Positions 51,751 through 60,028 of a DNA stretch of 64,000 nucleotides are shown here, piece by piece. Numbering within the stretch: position 1 is the stretch's first letter; the number at the start of each line of letters is the position of its first letter. The translations under genes and the position numbers were made by a program. Origin of the DNA: Burkholderia lata (GTDB lineage: Bacteria; Pseudomonadota; Gammaproteobacteria; Burkholderiales; Burkholderiaceae). The notes beneath the pieces were generated by a model, which was not told where the DNA came from, searched no databases, and saw only the letters and a list, made by a program, of their open reading frames with translations. The stretch covers positions 2,852,001 through 2,916,000 of the forward strand of contig NC_007511.1 in assembly GCF_000012945.1 (NCBI RefSeq), in the 5' to 3' direction.

Positions 51751-52677
51751 ATGCTCGACCTCGATGACCTTCGACTCGTCCGCGCGATCGGTACGTCGCG
51801 CTCGCTGGCTTCGGCCGCGCGGCTGCTCGATCTCACGCCGCCCGCGGTCACGATTCGCCTGCAACGGATGGAAGCGCGATTGAACGCACGGCTCGCCGTG
51901 CGGCAGCCGAAAGGGATCGCGTTGACCGACGAAGGGCAACGGCTGTACCAGGAAGCCGTCGACATCCTCGAGCGCGTGGAAGCGCTGCCGGTCAGCATTT
52001 CAGGCGACCACGGCGACGTGCGGGGCACGCTGCGCGTCGTCGCCCCGCTCGGCTTCGGCCGCAAGTACGTCGCGCGGATCGTGCGCGACGTGCAACGTGC
52101 GCATCCGAAGCTCGACATCGCGCTCCACCTGTCGGAGAGCCCGTTGACCAGCGCGTCGGGGGCCGACGTGGTCGTTCACGTTGGCAGCCTCAAGTCGTCG
52201 TCGTGGATCGGGTATCCGCTCGCGCCCAACGAGCGCTTTCTGTGCGCGAGCCCGGCCTACGCACGTCGCATCAAGGAACTGAACCATCCGTCCGACCTGG
52301 CCCGCTACGACTGCCTGTGCCTGCGCGAGAACGACGAGGACATCCCGCGCTGGCGCTTCTCGCAAGGCGGCGACGTCAAGGGCGAACAGCGCCGCTCCGC
52401 CGTGATCCGCGTCACCGGCGCGCTGTCCTCGAACGACGGTACCGTCATCACGGAATGGGCGCTGGCCGGTCTCGGGATCGTCGAGCGCTCCGAGTGGGAC
52501 GTCGCGCCGCTGCTGGCGAACGGCAAGCTCGTCCGGTTGCTGCCCGACTGGCACCTGCCGGCCGCGCCGGTGACCGCGCTGCTGCCGTCGCGCACCGGCC
52601 GTTCCGCGCGGCAACGGGTGTTTCTCGAAGCCGCGACGCGGTTTCTCAGCCCGCCGCCGTGGCGCGGCGACGCATGA
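51751..52677 (+). CDS. LysR family regulator of the aldolase gene
   Basis: A 308-residue LysR protein. HTH MLDLDDLRLVRAIGTSRSLA and LLDLTPPAVTIRLQRMEARL; effector domain about residues 90-295 with the VVVHVGSLKSSSWIGYPLAP hinge. ATG at 51751 is chosen; an upstream in-frame ATG at 51718 has no ribosome site. It precedes the DSD1-type aldolase gene on the same strand, with an inverted repeat in the gap, and is its likely activator. Confidence 0.9.
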   Translation: MLDLDDLRLVRAIGTSRSLASAARLLDLTPPAVTIRLQRMEARLNARLAVRQPKGIALTDEGQRLYQEAVDILERVEALPVSISGDHGDVRGTLRVVAPLGFGRKYVARIVRDVQRAHPKLDIALHLSESPLTSASGADVVVHVGSLKSSSWIGYPLAPNERFLCASPAYARRIKELNHPSDLARYDCLCLRENDEDIPRWRFSQGGDVKGEQRRSAVIRVTGALSSNDGTVITEWALAGLGIVERSEWDVAPLLANGKLVRLLPDWHLPAAPVTALLPSRTGRSARQRVFLEAATRFLSPPPWRGDA

Positions 52678-52716
52678 GCCGTGCCACAGTCCACGCGATC
52701 CGGCTGATTAAACTGT

Positions 52717-52734
52717 GCTTAATACCGAATTAGC
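52717..52734. promoter_or_regulatory. LysR-type box before the aldolase gene
   Basis: GCTTAATACCGAATTAGC holds the inverted TAAT-accga-ATTA arms and fits the T-N11-A pattern of LysR boxes. It lies about 70 bases before the GTG start of the aldolase gene. Confidence 0.5.
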
Positions 52735-52805
52735 GATGCGTTAAACACGCGACGCATCGACGGCCCTACAGTGTTCGCATCGGCAATACTCCAAGGCAAC
52801 GCATC

Positions 52806-53936
52806 GTGGACCTTCAAACCCTCAACACCCCGGCCGCCCTGATCGACGTGGGCCGCATGCGTCACAACATCGGCCGCATGCAGGCGCATCTGGACGCGCT
52901 CGGCGTCAGGTTCCGGCCGCACGTCAAGACCACCAAATGCACGCAGGTCGTCGATGCCCAGCTCGCGGCAGGCGCGCAGGGCATCACGGTGTCGACGCTC
53001 AAGGAAGCCGAACAGTTTTTCGCGCACGGGATCCGGGACATCGTCTACGCGGTCGGCATGGTGCCCGCGAAGCTGGGTCAGGCGCTCGCGCTGCGCCGGC
53101 AGGGTTGCGACCTGAAGCTGGTCGCCGACAGCCTGCCGGCCGCGCACGCGATCGCCGAATTCGGGCGCGCGCACGGCGAGCGCTTCGACGTGTGGATCGA
53201 GGTCGACGTCGACGGCCACCGCTCGGGGATTCCGCCCGACGCCGACCTGCTGATCGACGTGGGCCGCGCACTGTTCGACGGCGGGATGATGCTCGGCGGA
53301 GTGCTGGCGCACGCGGGCTCCAGCTATGAATACGACACACCCGAAGCACTGGCGGCGATTGCCGAGCAGGAACGCAGCCGCACACTGCGGGCGGCGGAGC
53401 GCCTCCGGGCCGCCGGGCTGCCCTGCCCGGTCGTGAGCATCGGCTCGACACCCACCGCCCTCGCGGCGGAACACCTCGAAGGCGTCACCGAGGTGCGCGC
53501 CGGCGTCTACGTGATGTTCGACCTCGTGATGCACAACATCGGCGTGTGCGGCCTGTCCGACATCGCGCTGTCGGTGCTGACCACCGTCATCGGGCACCAG
53601 GAGGAGAAAGGCTGGGCGATCGTCGACGCGGGCTGGATGGCGATGAGCCGCGACCGCGGCACGCAGCGCCAGGCGCACGACTTCGGCTACGGGCAGGTCT
53701 GCACCGAACACGGCGACGTGCTCGGCGACTACGTGATGAGCGCCGCCAACCAGGAGCACGGAATCGTGTCGCGCGCGGGCTCGCCCGACGCCGGCATCGC
53801 GCAACGGTTTCCGGTCGGCACCCGTCTGCGCATCCTGCCGAATCACGCGTGCGCCACCGGCGCGCAACATCCCGAGTATCAGGCGATCGCCGAAGACGGC
53901 GGCGCGCAGACGTGGCCGCGCTTCTACGGGTGGTGA
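52806..53936 (+). CDS. DSD1-family PLP enzyme (D-threonine/3-hydroxyaspartate aldolase type)
   Basis: A 376-residue fold-type III PLP enzyme. The PLP-lysine lies in FRPHVKTTKCTQ (about residue 40); the metal site HxC is in LPNHACATG (about 348-350), as in D-serine dehydratase/D-threonine aldolase. Family members split beta-hydroxy-D-amino acids to glycine and an aldehyde, or in the beta-hydroxyaspartate pathway to glycine and glyoxylate. The GTG at 52806 has AAGG upstream. It is followed by an ornithine-cyclodeaminase-family gene (109 bases away), the pairing seen for bhcC and bhcD. Substrate not proven. Confidence 0.88.
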   Translation: MDLQTLNTPAALIDVGRMRHNIGRMQAHLDALGVRFRPHVKTTKCTQVVDAQLAAGAQGITVSTLKEAEQFFAHGIRDIVYAVGMVPAKLGQALALRRQGCDLKLVADSLPAAHAIAEFGRAHGERFDVWIEVDVDGHRSGIPPDADLLIDVGRALFDGGMMLGGVLAHAGSSYEYDTPEALAAIAEQERSRTLRAAERLRAAGLPCPVVSIGSTPTALAAEHLEGVTEVRAGVYVMFDLVMHNIGVCGLSDIALSVLTTVIGHQEEKGWAIVDAGWMAMSRDRGTQRQAHDFGYGQVCTEHGDVLGDYVMSAANQEHGIVSRAGSPDAGIAQRFPVGTRLRILPNHACATGAQHPEYQAIAEDGGAQTWPRFYGW

Positions 53937-53971
53937 CCCCGACCACGTATCCGCGTCGCTCCATCGATTAA

Positions 53972-54000
53972 TTGACCATTTATCCAAATCTGGACAAAAT
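53972..54000 (+). promoter_or_regulatory. Promoter of the OCD-family reductase gene
   Basis: TTGACC (53972-53977) and CAAAAT (53995-54000) are spaced by 17 bases in a short AT-rich segment. The spacer holds TCCA-aatc-TGGA, a small inverted repeat. It suggests separate transcription of the second gene as well as read-through. Confidence 0.55.
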
Positions 54001-54045
54001 TTAAACCATCTCGATTCGCCTGGCGCCGCAAGCGCTTGCCTGAAC

Positions 54046-55017
54046 ATGCCGACAGACGCCCGACTCCTGCTTCTCGACCGCGATGCCGTCGCACCCGCCC
54101 TCCAGGCCGCGCAAGTGACGGCGGCGGTCCGCGAAGCCTTCGTGCTGCACAGTCAACGGGCCGGGCGCGTGTTCCCGGTAGTCCGCGAGAAACTGCACAC
54201 CGGCGGCGTGTTCGGCATCAAGTCGGGCGATGTCGCGAATCAGGATCTGCTCGGTTTCAAGGCGGCCGGGTTCTGGCCCGGCAACCGCGGGCTCGGCGGC
54301 GAACCGCATCAGGCCACCGTCGCGCTGTTCGACCCGGCCACGGGCCGGCCGCTGTGCATCATGGACGGCAATGCGATCACCACCGCGCGAACCGGCGCCG
54401 CCGGCGGCCTCGGGCTGCAATTGCTCGCGCGTCGCGACAGCACGCGCCTCTGCGTGTTCGGCACGGGTGTGCAGGCGCGCGTCCAGCTCGACTATGCACT
54501 CGGGCTACTGCCGCAACCGTGCACGGTGCAGTACGTGAACGTCAGCGGCGAGCCCGACCCGGTGTTCGAATCAGCCTTCCGGGAACGATGCACGATCGCC
54601 GTGGCGCGCGACCGGAACGACGCGGTGGCCGTTAGCGACGTGGTCATCACGGCCACGCCTGGCGGCGGCCCGCTGTTCGACGCCGATGCGGTTCAGCCGG
54701 GCACCCACCTGACCTGCGTGGGCACCGATACCGCCGGCAAGCGCGAGCTTCCGGCAGGCGTGCTGGAACGCGCGCGCATCGTCGTGGACGATCACGACCA
54801 GGCCCGCAGCATCGGCGAGTGCCAGTGGGCGCCGGATTTGCCACGCACGGAAATCGGTGACATCCTCGCCGGAACCGCGACGGTCGACCGCGCGCCGCAT
54901 GAGATCACCGTCTTCGACATGACCGGGCTCGCGCTGCAGGACCTGACCGTCGCTCGCTTCCTGTATCGGCAGGCCCTCGAAAACGGCACCGGAATCGCCA
55001 TTCCGTGGCCCTGGTAA
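54046..55017 (+). CDS. Ornithine-cyclodeaminase/mu-crystallin family oxidoreductase (BhcD-like)
   Basis: A 323-residue NAD(P)-dependent enzyme. The Rossmann motif LCVFGTGVQARVQLDYAL, the substrate segment VVREKLHTGGVFGIKSGDVA and the conserved MDGNAITTARTGAAGGLG and TCVGTDTAGKREL blocks mark the family. It is shorter than the true ornithine cyclodeaminase at 37742. Members include alanine dehydrogenases, imine reductases and iminosuccinate reductase. The adjacency to a DSD1-type aldolase makes iminosuccinate reductase (BhcD) or a related imine-reducing role plausible. Confidence 0.85.
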   Translation: MPTDARLLLLDRDAVAPALQAAQVTAAVREAFVLHSQRAGRVFPVVREKLHTGGVFGIKSGDVANQDLLGFKAAGFWPGNRGLGGEPHQATVALFDPATGRPLCIMDGNAITTARTGAAGGLGLQLLARRDSTRLCVFGTGVQARVQLDYALGLLPQPCTVQYVNVSGEPDPVFESAFRERCTIAVARDRNDAVAVSDVVITATPGGGPLFDADAVQPGTHLTCVGTDTAGKRELPAGVLERARIVVDDHDQARSIGECQWAPDLPRTEIGDILAGTATVDRAPHEITVFDMTGLALQDLTVARFLYRQALENGTGIAIPWPW

Positions 55018-55039
55018 ACGAAACTCCCCGTCAATCGCC

Positions 55040-55762
55040 ATGCGCCTCACCCAAGTTTCCGCTCTCTCGTTCGACCTGGACGACACCCTGTGGCCGTTCG
55101 GGCCGTCCGTCGTACGGGCCGAAGCGACGCTTCGCACGTGGCTGATCGAGCATGCGCCCGGTACCGAGCGTGTGCTGCCCACGCAGCAGTCGCTAAGCGA
55201 CTTGCGTGAGGAATACGAACGATTGTGTCCCGAGCTTGCCGGCGACTTCCGTGCCATGAGAATCGGGTCGATCAGGCTTGCGCTGGAGCGTGCGAACGAA
55301 GATGTCGCGCTCACCGACCGTGCGTACGCCGCCTTCTATGCCGCGCGCAACCGGGTCGAATTCTATGACGATGCATTGCCGGCGCTCGCGTGGCTGAGCG
55401 CGCGGTTTCCGTTGATCGCGGTGACCAACGGCAACGCGGACCTCCGGCTGACCGGCGGCGGCGAATTCTTTCGTGCGACGCTCAGCGCGCAGGCGTTCGG
55501 CGTCGCGAAGCCTGAGCCCGGGATCTTTCATGCGGCAGCGGAAACGCTCGACGTGCAGCCGGCGGAACTGCTGCATGTCGGCGACGACTATCACCTCGAT
55601 ATCGTCGGTGCGTTGAACGCGGGGCTTCAGGCCGCGTGGGTGGTTCGCGATACGCATCCGGAAGCGGAGCGTGCGCAGCAACAGGCCGCGACGCCGCACC
55701 TCACGCTCAGCGACCTGTCGATGCTGTGCCGCATGCTCGGCGGGCCTGACGACGTCGCGTGA
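55040..55762 (+). CDS. HAD-IA family hydrolase
   Basis: A 240-residue haloacid dehalogenase-superfamily phosphatase. Motif I is LSFDLDDTLWPFG (nucleophile Asp, DxD), motif II IAVTNGNADL, motif III Lys in FGVAKPEPGIF and motif IV LHVGDDYHLDIVG. It resembles YigB-type FMN phosphatases. It lies 22 bases after the OCD-family gene on the same strand and may be co-transcribed, although its role in that pathway is not obvious. Confidence 0.9.
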   Translation: MRLTQVSALSFDLDDTLWPFGPSVVRAEATLRTWLIEHAPGTERVLPTQQSLSDLREEYERLCPELAGDFRAMRIGSIRLALERANEDVALTDRAYAAFYAARNRVEFYDDALPALAWLSARFPLIAVTNGNADLRLTGGGEFFRATLSAQAFGVAKPEPGIFHAAAETLDVQPAELLHVGDDYHLDIVGALNAGLQAAWVVRDTHPEAERAQQQAATPHLTLSDLSMLCRMLGGPDDVA

Positions 55763-55848
55763 ACACTCGCGTGCGCCGCGTTCGCGACGCACGCTTCATC
55801 ACCACCATGAACGCGGCGAGACTGCCGCTCGCCGACTGCACGGATGTA

Positions 55849-55885
55849 GCGGTCGGCCATGCCGATGCAGCGCATGGCCGACCGC
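55849..55885. terminator. 13-bp hairpin between convergent HAD and GST genes
   Basis: GCGGTCGGCCATG and CATGGCCGACCGC form a perfect 13-bp stem with an 11-base loop immediately beyond the GST stop. There is no T-run; it may still act as terminator or mRNA-stabilising element. Confidence 0.6.
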
Positions 55886-55892
55886 CGCACGT

Positions 55893-56510
55893 TCACGCCG
55901 CCTTGCGCGCGTCCGCGATCCGCTGCGGTGCCTTCGGCCGCGCATACAGCCGTTCGAGATACGCACGCAATTGCGGAAACGATTCGATCAGGTTGCACTC
56001 GCCCGCCCAGTCGATCAGGTAAGCGGTCACGCAATCGGCCACCGTCAGCGTGTCGCCGACGATGAACTCGCGCCCTTCGAGATGCTTGTCGAGGATCGCA
56101 GCCATCGTCTTGAAATCCTCGCGCGCCAGCTCGATATCGGCCGGCGAGCGCTTCTCCGGCGGATAGATGAACGAATGCCGCGTGATCCGCCACAGCGGCT
56201 GCTCGAGCTCCGTCACCGCGAACATGACCCACCGGTAAGCCTCGGCCCGCAACGCGGGATCAACCGGCAGCAATGCCTTCTCCGGGTACTTGTCCGCGAG
56301 ATACAGCACGATCGCGGCCGACTCGGGAATCACGAGGTCGCCGTCCACCAGCACCGGCACCTTGCCGGCCGGATTGAGGCGCAGGAATTCGGGCCGCTTG
56401 TGCTCGCCCTGGAGCAGGTTCACCGAGATGAACTCGAAATCGGCATCCAGTTCTTTCAGCCCCCACAGCGCGCGTTGCGAGCGGGTGCCGGCAAATCCGT
56501 AAAGCTTCAT
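55893..56510 (-). CDS. Glutathione S-transferase family protein
   Basis: A 205-residue protein with an N-terminal thioredoxin-like domain (MKLYGFAGTRSQRALWGLKE; KVPVLVDGDLVIPESAAIVL with the Glu-Ser that bind glutathione) and a C-terminal all-helical domain (IVGDTLTVADCVTAYLIDWA). The catalytic Ser/Cys region near residues 9-11 is TRS, consistent with a theta/beta-like GST. GGAG precedes the ATG. It lies next to the YCII/MarR genes, also possible stress genes. Confidence 0.9.
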   Translation of the reverse strand: MKLYGFAGTRSQRALWGLKELDADFEFISVNLLQGEHKRPEFLRLNPAGKVPVLVDGDLVIPESAAIVLYLADKYPEKALLPVDPALRAEAYRWVMFAVTELEQPLWRITRHSFIYPPEKRSPADIELAREDFKTMAAILDKHLEGREFIVGDTLTVADCVTAYLIDWAGECNLIESFPQLRAYLERLYARPKAPQRIADARKAA

Positions 56511-56598
56511 CGCCAGTCTCCATCCAGAATGTCGGGAAAACTTCCGCCTACCGGCCACGGCACTTCGCCGATACACGACGCCTGGCCTCGCGTGTCGT

Positions 56599-56967
56599 TC
56601 ACGCGCCGGGAATCGCCAGCACCGGCATCACGTCGATCGCCACACCCGGGAACAGCGTGAAATGCGGATGGCCTTCGAACAGCGCGGCCGCGGCTTCGTG
56701 CGAGGCCGCCCGAACGACGGTAAAGCCGCTCATCGCATTCGCCGTGTCCTTGACGCCGGCCGCATCGATGGTCTTCGTCTTGCCGAGCGGCCCGCCCATC
56801 TCGACGATCGCGTCGCGATGCCGGTCGACCCAGGCATGCCACGCGGCGATTCCGTCGCGCTCGCGCGTGCGTCGCTCCTCGTCCGGCAACGCCATCCAGG
56901 CCTTCATCGCCGGGCTATCCTTGGTCCCGAGAAATACCGCGAGATACAACTGCTGTTGAGCACTCAT
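56599..56967 (-). CDS. YCII-related small protein
   Basis: A 122-residue protein of the YciI-like/DGPF superfamily: MSAQQQLYLAVFLGTKDSPA at the start, IVEMGGPLGKTKTIDAAGVK in the middle and a ferredoxin-like alpha/beta pattern. Members have a conserved His/Asp pair and are weak enzymes or sigma-factor-associated proteins. GGAGGAGACAGC directly precedes the ATG. It diverges from the MarR gene across a shared palindrome, so it is probably regulated by MarR. Confidence 0.82.
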   Translation of the reverse strand: MSAQQQLYLAVFLGTKDSPAMKAWMALPDEERRTRERDGIAAWHAWVDRHRDAIVEMGGPLGKTKTIDAAGVKDTANAMSGFTVVRAASHEAAAALFEGHPHFTLFPGVAIDVMPVLAIPGA

Positions 56968-57013
56968 GCTGTCTCCTCCGGTGACGGACGCGACGGGCTG
57001 CCGCGCCTCGACC

Positions 57014-57042
57014 TTGACAAGATAGGTTGATATCAACACAAT
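57014..57042 (+). promoter_or_regulatory. MarR promoter with 12-bp palindrome in the spacer
   Basis: TTGACA (57014-57019) and CACAAT (57037-57042) are spaced by 17 bases. The perfect palindrome GTTGATATCAAC (57026-57037) lies inside the spacer and is the likely MarR operator, also serving the divergent YCII gene. The predicted start of transcription is at or close to the ATG at 57049; no Shine-Dalgarno is visible. Confidence 0.65.
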
Positions 57043-57048
57043 TGCAAC

Positions 57049-57516
57049 ATGGCACGAAAAGAAAAGCTCCCTTTCGAAACGACGCTGATGGTGCGCGATT
57101 GCTGCCTGTGCCTGCACATGCAGCGCGCGGCGCGCAATCTTGCGCGGATCTTCGACGATGTGCTGCGCCCGCTGGATCTCACCAACGGCCAGTTTTCGCT
57201 GCTGATGTCGCTGAACCGGCCCCAGCCGGCGCCGATGAAGTCGGTCGCGTCGCTGCTCGCGATGGACCGCACGACGCTCACGGCCGCGCTCAAGCCGCTC
57301 GAGCGGCGCGGCCTGGTCACGATCATCCAGGACCCGGACGACCGGCGCAGCCGCCTGCTCGAACTGACGCCGGCCGGCCACGACCTGCTCGCCGAAGCGT
57401 TTCCGCTGTGGCAGCAGACGCACGCCGAGATCGAACGGCCGTTCGCGCCGGGGGAAGTCGATCAGTTGCGCGGCCAGTTGCGCGCGTTGTCGGTCGATCC
57501 GGCTGAACGCGGCTGA
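57049..57516 (+). CDS. MarR family regulator
   Basis: A 155-residue winged-helix repressor. The recognition region is PMKSVASLLAMDRTTLTAAL with KPLERRGLVTIIQDPDDRRS (wing with the conserved DxRS). N-terminal residues contain CCLCLHMQR, several cysteines that could sense oxidants or electrophiles. It diverges from the YCII gene and is probably autorepressed through GTTGATATCAAC. The mRNA may be leaderless. Confidence 0.92.
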   Translation: MARKEKLPFETTLMVRDCCLCLHMQRAARNLARIFDDVLRPLDLTNGQFSLLMSLNRPQPAPMKSVASLLAMDRTTLTAALKPLERRGLVTIIQDPDDRRSRLLELTPAGHDLLAEAFPLWQQTHAEIERPFAPGEVDQLRGQLRALSVDPAERG

Positions 57517-57652
57517 ACCTACACGCGGCAGGTCGCTCGACTCCTGCCATTCCTTGTCAGTTGTGATCGGACGAATCCCTCGCGGCGCTTGATTCGGTGG
57601 CAATATCGCTCGGCACGACAACCAACCCGGTTTTCCACAAGGAGACACAGGC

Positions 57653-58414
57653 ATGAGCAGCAATGAGAAAGGCGCGTATTTCCGTTCGCTTCACCGCGCG
57701 GGCCAGCCGCTGGCGCTGTTCAACGTGTGGGACGCCGGCAGTGCGCGCACGGCGGCCGACGCGGGCGCCGTCGCGCTGGCAACCGGCAGCTGGTCGGTCG
57801 CGGCGGCCAACGGTTTCGTCGACGGTGAGCAGATGCCGCGCGCGCTGATGATGGAAGTGCTCGAGCGGATCACACGCGCGACGGACCTGCCCGTCACCGT
57901 CGATCTCGAAAGCGGGTACGGTGAGCGGCCGGAGGATGTGGCCGAGACGATCGCGCTGAGCATCGAAGCCGGTGCGATCGGCTGCAACCTCGAAGACAGC
58001 TTCCCGGCGACCGGCGAATTGCGTGACGTCGACGCCGCCGCAGCCCGTCTCGCAGCGGCACGGCAGGCCGCGGATCGCGCGGGTGCCGACTACTTCCTCA
58101 ACGCGCGGTCCGACGTGTTCTTCAAGGCGCCGGCCGACACGCACGACGAGCGCCTGCTCGATGCCACGCTGGCCCGCGCGCGCGCCTATGCCGCGGCCGG
58201 TGCCGATGGCCTGTTCGTGCCGGGGCTGCGCTCGCCGGCACTCATTCGCGCGCTGACGGCCGCGTCGCCGCTGCCGGTGAACGTGATGCGCGTCTCGGCA
58301 ACGCCGACGCTCGCCGAATTCGCGGAATACGGCGTGGCCCGCATCAGTCACGGGCCGTATCCGTACCTGCAGGCGATGAACACGCTGGCGGAGATGGTCA
58401 GGCAAGGCGGGTAA
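57653..58414 (+). CDS. Isocitrate lyase/PEP mutase superfamily protein
   Basis: A 253-residue TIM-barrel protein of the ICL/PEPM superfamily. The conserved start LFNVWDAGSARTAADAG, the metal-binding region PVTVDLESGYGERPEDVAET and GCNLEDSFPATG, and NARSDVFF are clear. The isocitrate lyase KKCGH motif is absent, so isocitrate lyase is excluded; C-C/P-C bond-forming or -cleaving carboligase-type activity is likely. AAGGAG precedes the ATG. No operon partner is evident. Confidence 0.87.
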   Translation: MSSNEKGAYFRSLHRAGQPLALFNVWDAGSARTAADAGAVALATGSWSVAAANGFVDGEQMPRALMMEVLERITRATDLPVTVDLESGYGERPEDVAETIALSIEAGAIGCNLEDSFPATGELRDVDAAAARLAAARQAADRAGADYFLNARSDVFFKAPADTHDERLLDATLARARAYAAAGADGLFVPGLRSPALIRALTAASPLPVNVMRVSATPTLAEFAEYGVARISHGPYPYLQAMNTLAEMVRQGG

Positions 58415-58452
58415 CAGAATCACGGAGCGGACGGCCTCGCGCGCATCGACTG

Positions 58453-58469
58453 ATTACATTGCATGTAAT
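58453..58469. promoter_or_regulatory. Inverted repeat before the cysteine-free AhpD-like gene
   Basis: ATTACA-ttgca-TGTAAT is a 6-bp inverted repeat with a 5-base centre in the 132-base gap before 58547. It is a possible operator for the XRE-type regulator encoded downstream, and part of the promoter region. Confidence 0.5.
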
Positions 58470-58546
58470 TGGCGCACGACACGGCCGCTCCTACGCTTCG
58501 GGTGTCGCGCCGCCATTCCGGCGGCGCTCACCACCCCGGAGACATC

Positions 58547-59104
58547 ATGTCCGCCTATCCGCTTCACACCATCGACTCGGCACCGGCCGCCTCAAAGCCC
58601 GTCCTCCAGCAGCTCCAGCAAACCTTCGGCATCGTCCCGAACATCGCGGCGGCCATGGCCGCGTCGCCGGTGCTGATCAACGGCTTCATCGGCCTGTTCG
58701 AGCGCGTGCACGCGAGCAGCCTCACCGAGCCGCAGATCCAGACACTCCTGCTCACCAACGCGGTCACGAACGCGAGCGAATGGCCGGTCGCCTTCCATAC
58801 CGCCCTTGCGCTGAAACAGGGTGTGACCCACGCCGACGTCGACGCGATCCGCCGCGGCGATCTGCCCGGCGACGCGAAACTGGCCGCGCTGTCGGCCACC
58901 GCACGCAAGCTGATCGACACCCGCGGCCGCCTGGCCGATGCCGACCGGCAAGCGTTCCTCGACGCCGGCTTCAGCGACGAACAGTTGCTGGAAGTGATCG
59001 CGGTGGTCGCCGCATCGACGATCACGAACTACGTCGGCAGCGTGACGAAGCCCGCGCTCGAGGCGCCGTTCGACGCATTCGCATGGCATGCGAACGCCGC
59101 GTGA
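58547..59104 (+). CDS. AhpD/CMD-superfamily protein lacking the redox cysteines
   Basis: A 185-residue carboxymuconolactone-decarboxylase-like protein. The position of the CxxC motif reads ASEWPVAFHT, and the whole protein contains no cysteine, so peroxidase chemistry through a disulfide is impossible; the His is retained. CGGAGA precedes the ATG. It is followed after 48 bases by an XRE-type regulator on the same strand, a common pairing for such proteins in Burkholderia-like genomes. Function is unknown. Confidence 0.85.
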   Translation: MSAYPLHTIDSAPAASKPVLQQLQQTFGIVPNIAAAMAASPVLINGFIGLFERVHASSLTEPQIQTLLLTNAVTNASEWPVAFHTALALKQGVTHADVDAIRRGDLPGDAKLAALSATARKLIDTRGRLADADRQAFLDAGFSDEQLLEVIAVVAASTITNYVGSVTKPALEAPFDAFAWHANAA

Positions 59105-59152
59105 GTCCGATATAGTCGATCGCGTCGCTCACGGAACGCCCTGGGAGGCACG

Positions 59153-59998
59153 ATGAACGCCAGCCGCCGCGAACCGCACGCGCCGCCGCACGAACTGGGC
59201 CAGTTGCTGCGCTACTGGCGCGACGTGCGCGGCGTGAGCCAGCTCGACCTGTCGCTCGACGCGGGCATCTCGCAGCGCCAGATCAGTTTCATCGAAAGCG
59301 GACGCAGCGTGCCGGGCCGCGACACGCTGCTGACGCTCGCGCAAACGCTGGACGTGCCGCTTCGCGAGCGCAACGCGCTGCTGCTCGCGGCCGGCTATGC
59401 GCCCGTGTATTCGGAAGCGCCGTGGGATGCGCAGGAGATGCAGGGCGTGATCGGCGCGCTCGAACGGGTCGTGCGCCAGCACGATCCGTTTCCGGCAATC
59501 GTGATGGATCGTCACTGGAACGTGCTGATGACCAACGACGCGGCGCCGCGCTTCTTTGGCTGCTTCATCGACATGGCCGCACGCGACGGCCCGCGCAACC
59601 TGCTGCGCCTGATGTTCGATCCGCACGGCATGCGGCCGTTCCTGGCCGACTGGGAAACGGTGTCGCGCAGCCTGTTGCAGCGCGTGCATCGCGAATCGGT
59701 CGGGCGCGTGATCGATGACGACACACGGCAGTTGCTCGACGACCTGCTCGCCAGTCCCGATGCGCCGCGTGACTGGAAAACGCCGCCGGCACCGGCCGCC
59801 GCACCGTCGCTGCCGGTCATCCCGATCGGCTTCGTGCACGAAGGCGTCGTGCTGCGTTACTTCTCGCTGGTCACGACGGTGGGGACGCCGCAAAGCGCCG
59901 CCGCCCAGGAGTTGCGCATGGAATGCATGTTCCCCGCCGATGACGCGACCGAAGCGCGCCATCGGCAACTGCTCGACACGCACGCACCGGTGCGCTGA
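59153..59998 (+). CDS. XRE family regulator with MmyB-like ligand domain
   Basis: A 281-residue protein: N-terminal Cro/C1 HTH (LGQLLRYWRDVRGVSQLDLS, AGISQRQISFIESGRSVPGR) and a C-terminal MmyB-like domain (AIVMDRHWNVLMTNDAAPRF, RLMFDPHGMRPFLADWE). These regulators bind a fatty-acid-like ligand and control a neighbouring gene. GGGAGG precedes the ATG. Its probable target is the AhpD-like gene upstream. Confidence 0.92.
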   Translation: MNASRREPHAPPHELGQLLRYWRDVRGVSQLDLSLDAGISQRQISFIESGRSVPGRDTLLTLAQTLDVPLRERNALLLAAGYAPVYSEAPWDAQEMQGVIGALERVVRQHDPFPAIVMDRHWNVLMTNDAAPRFFGCFIDMAARDGPRNLLRLMFDPHGMRPFLADWETVSRSLLQRVHRESVGRVIDDDTRQLLDDLLASPDAPRDWKTPPAPAAAPSLPVIPIGFVHEGVVLRYFSLVTTVGTPQSAAAQELRMECMFPADDATEARHRQLLDTHAPVR

Positions 59999-60000
59999 GC

Positions 60001-60020
60001 GGCGGGCCGGGCGGCCCGCC
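60001..60020. terminator. Hairpin between convergent XRE and MFS genes
   Basis: GGCGGGCC and GGCCCGCC form a perfect 8-bp stem with a 4-base loop (GGGC) in the 30-base gap between the two genes. No T-run. Confidence 0.55.
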
Positions 60021-60028
60021 GGTGCCGG

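Noticed and set aside
57653..58414. Isocitrate lyase
   Set aside because: The KKCGH active-site motif is missing and the protein is far shorter than isocitrate lyase.
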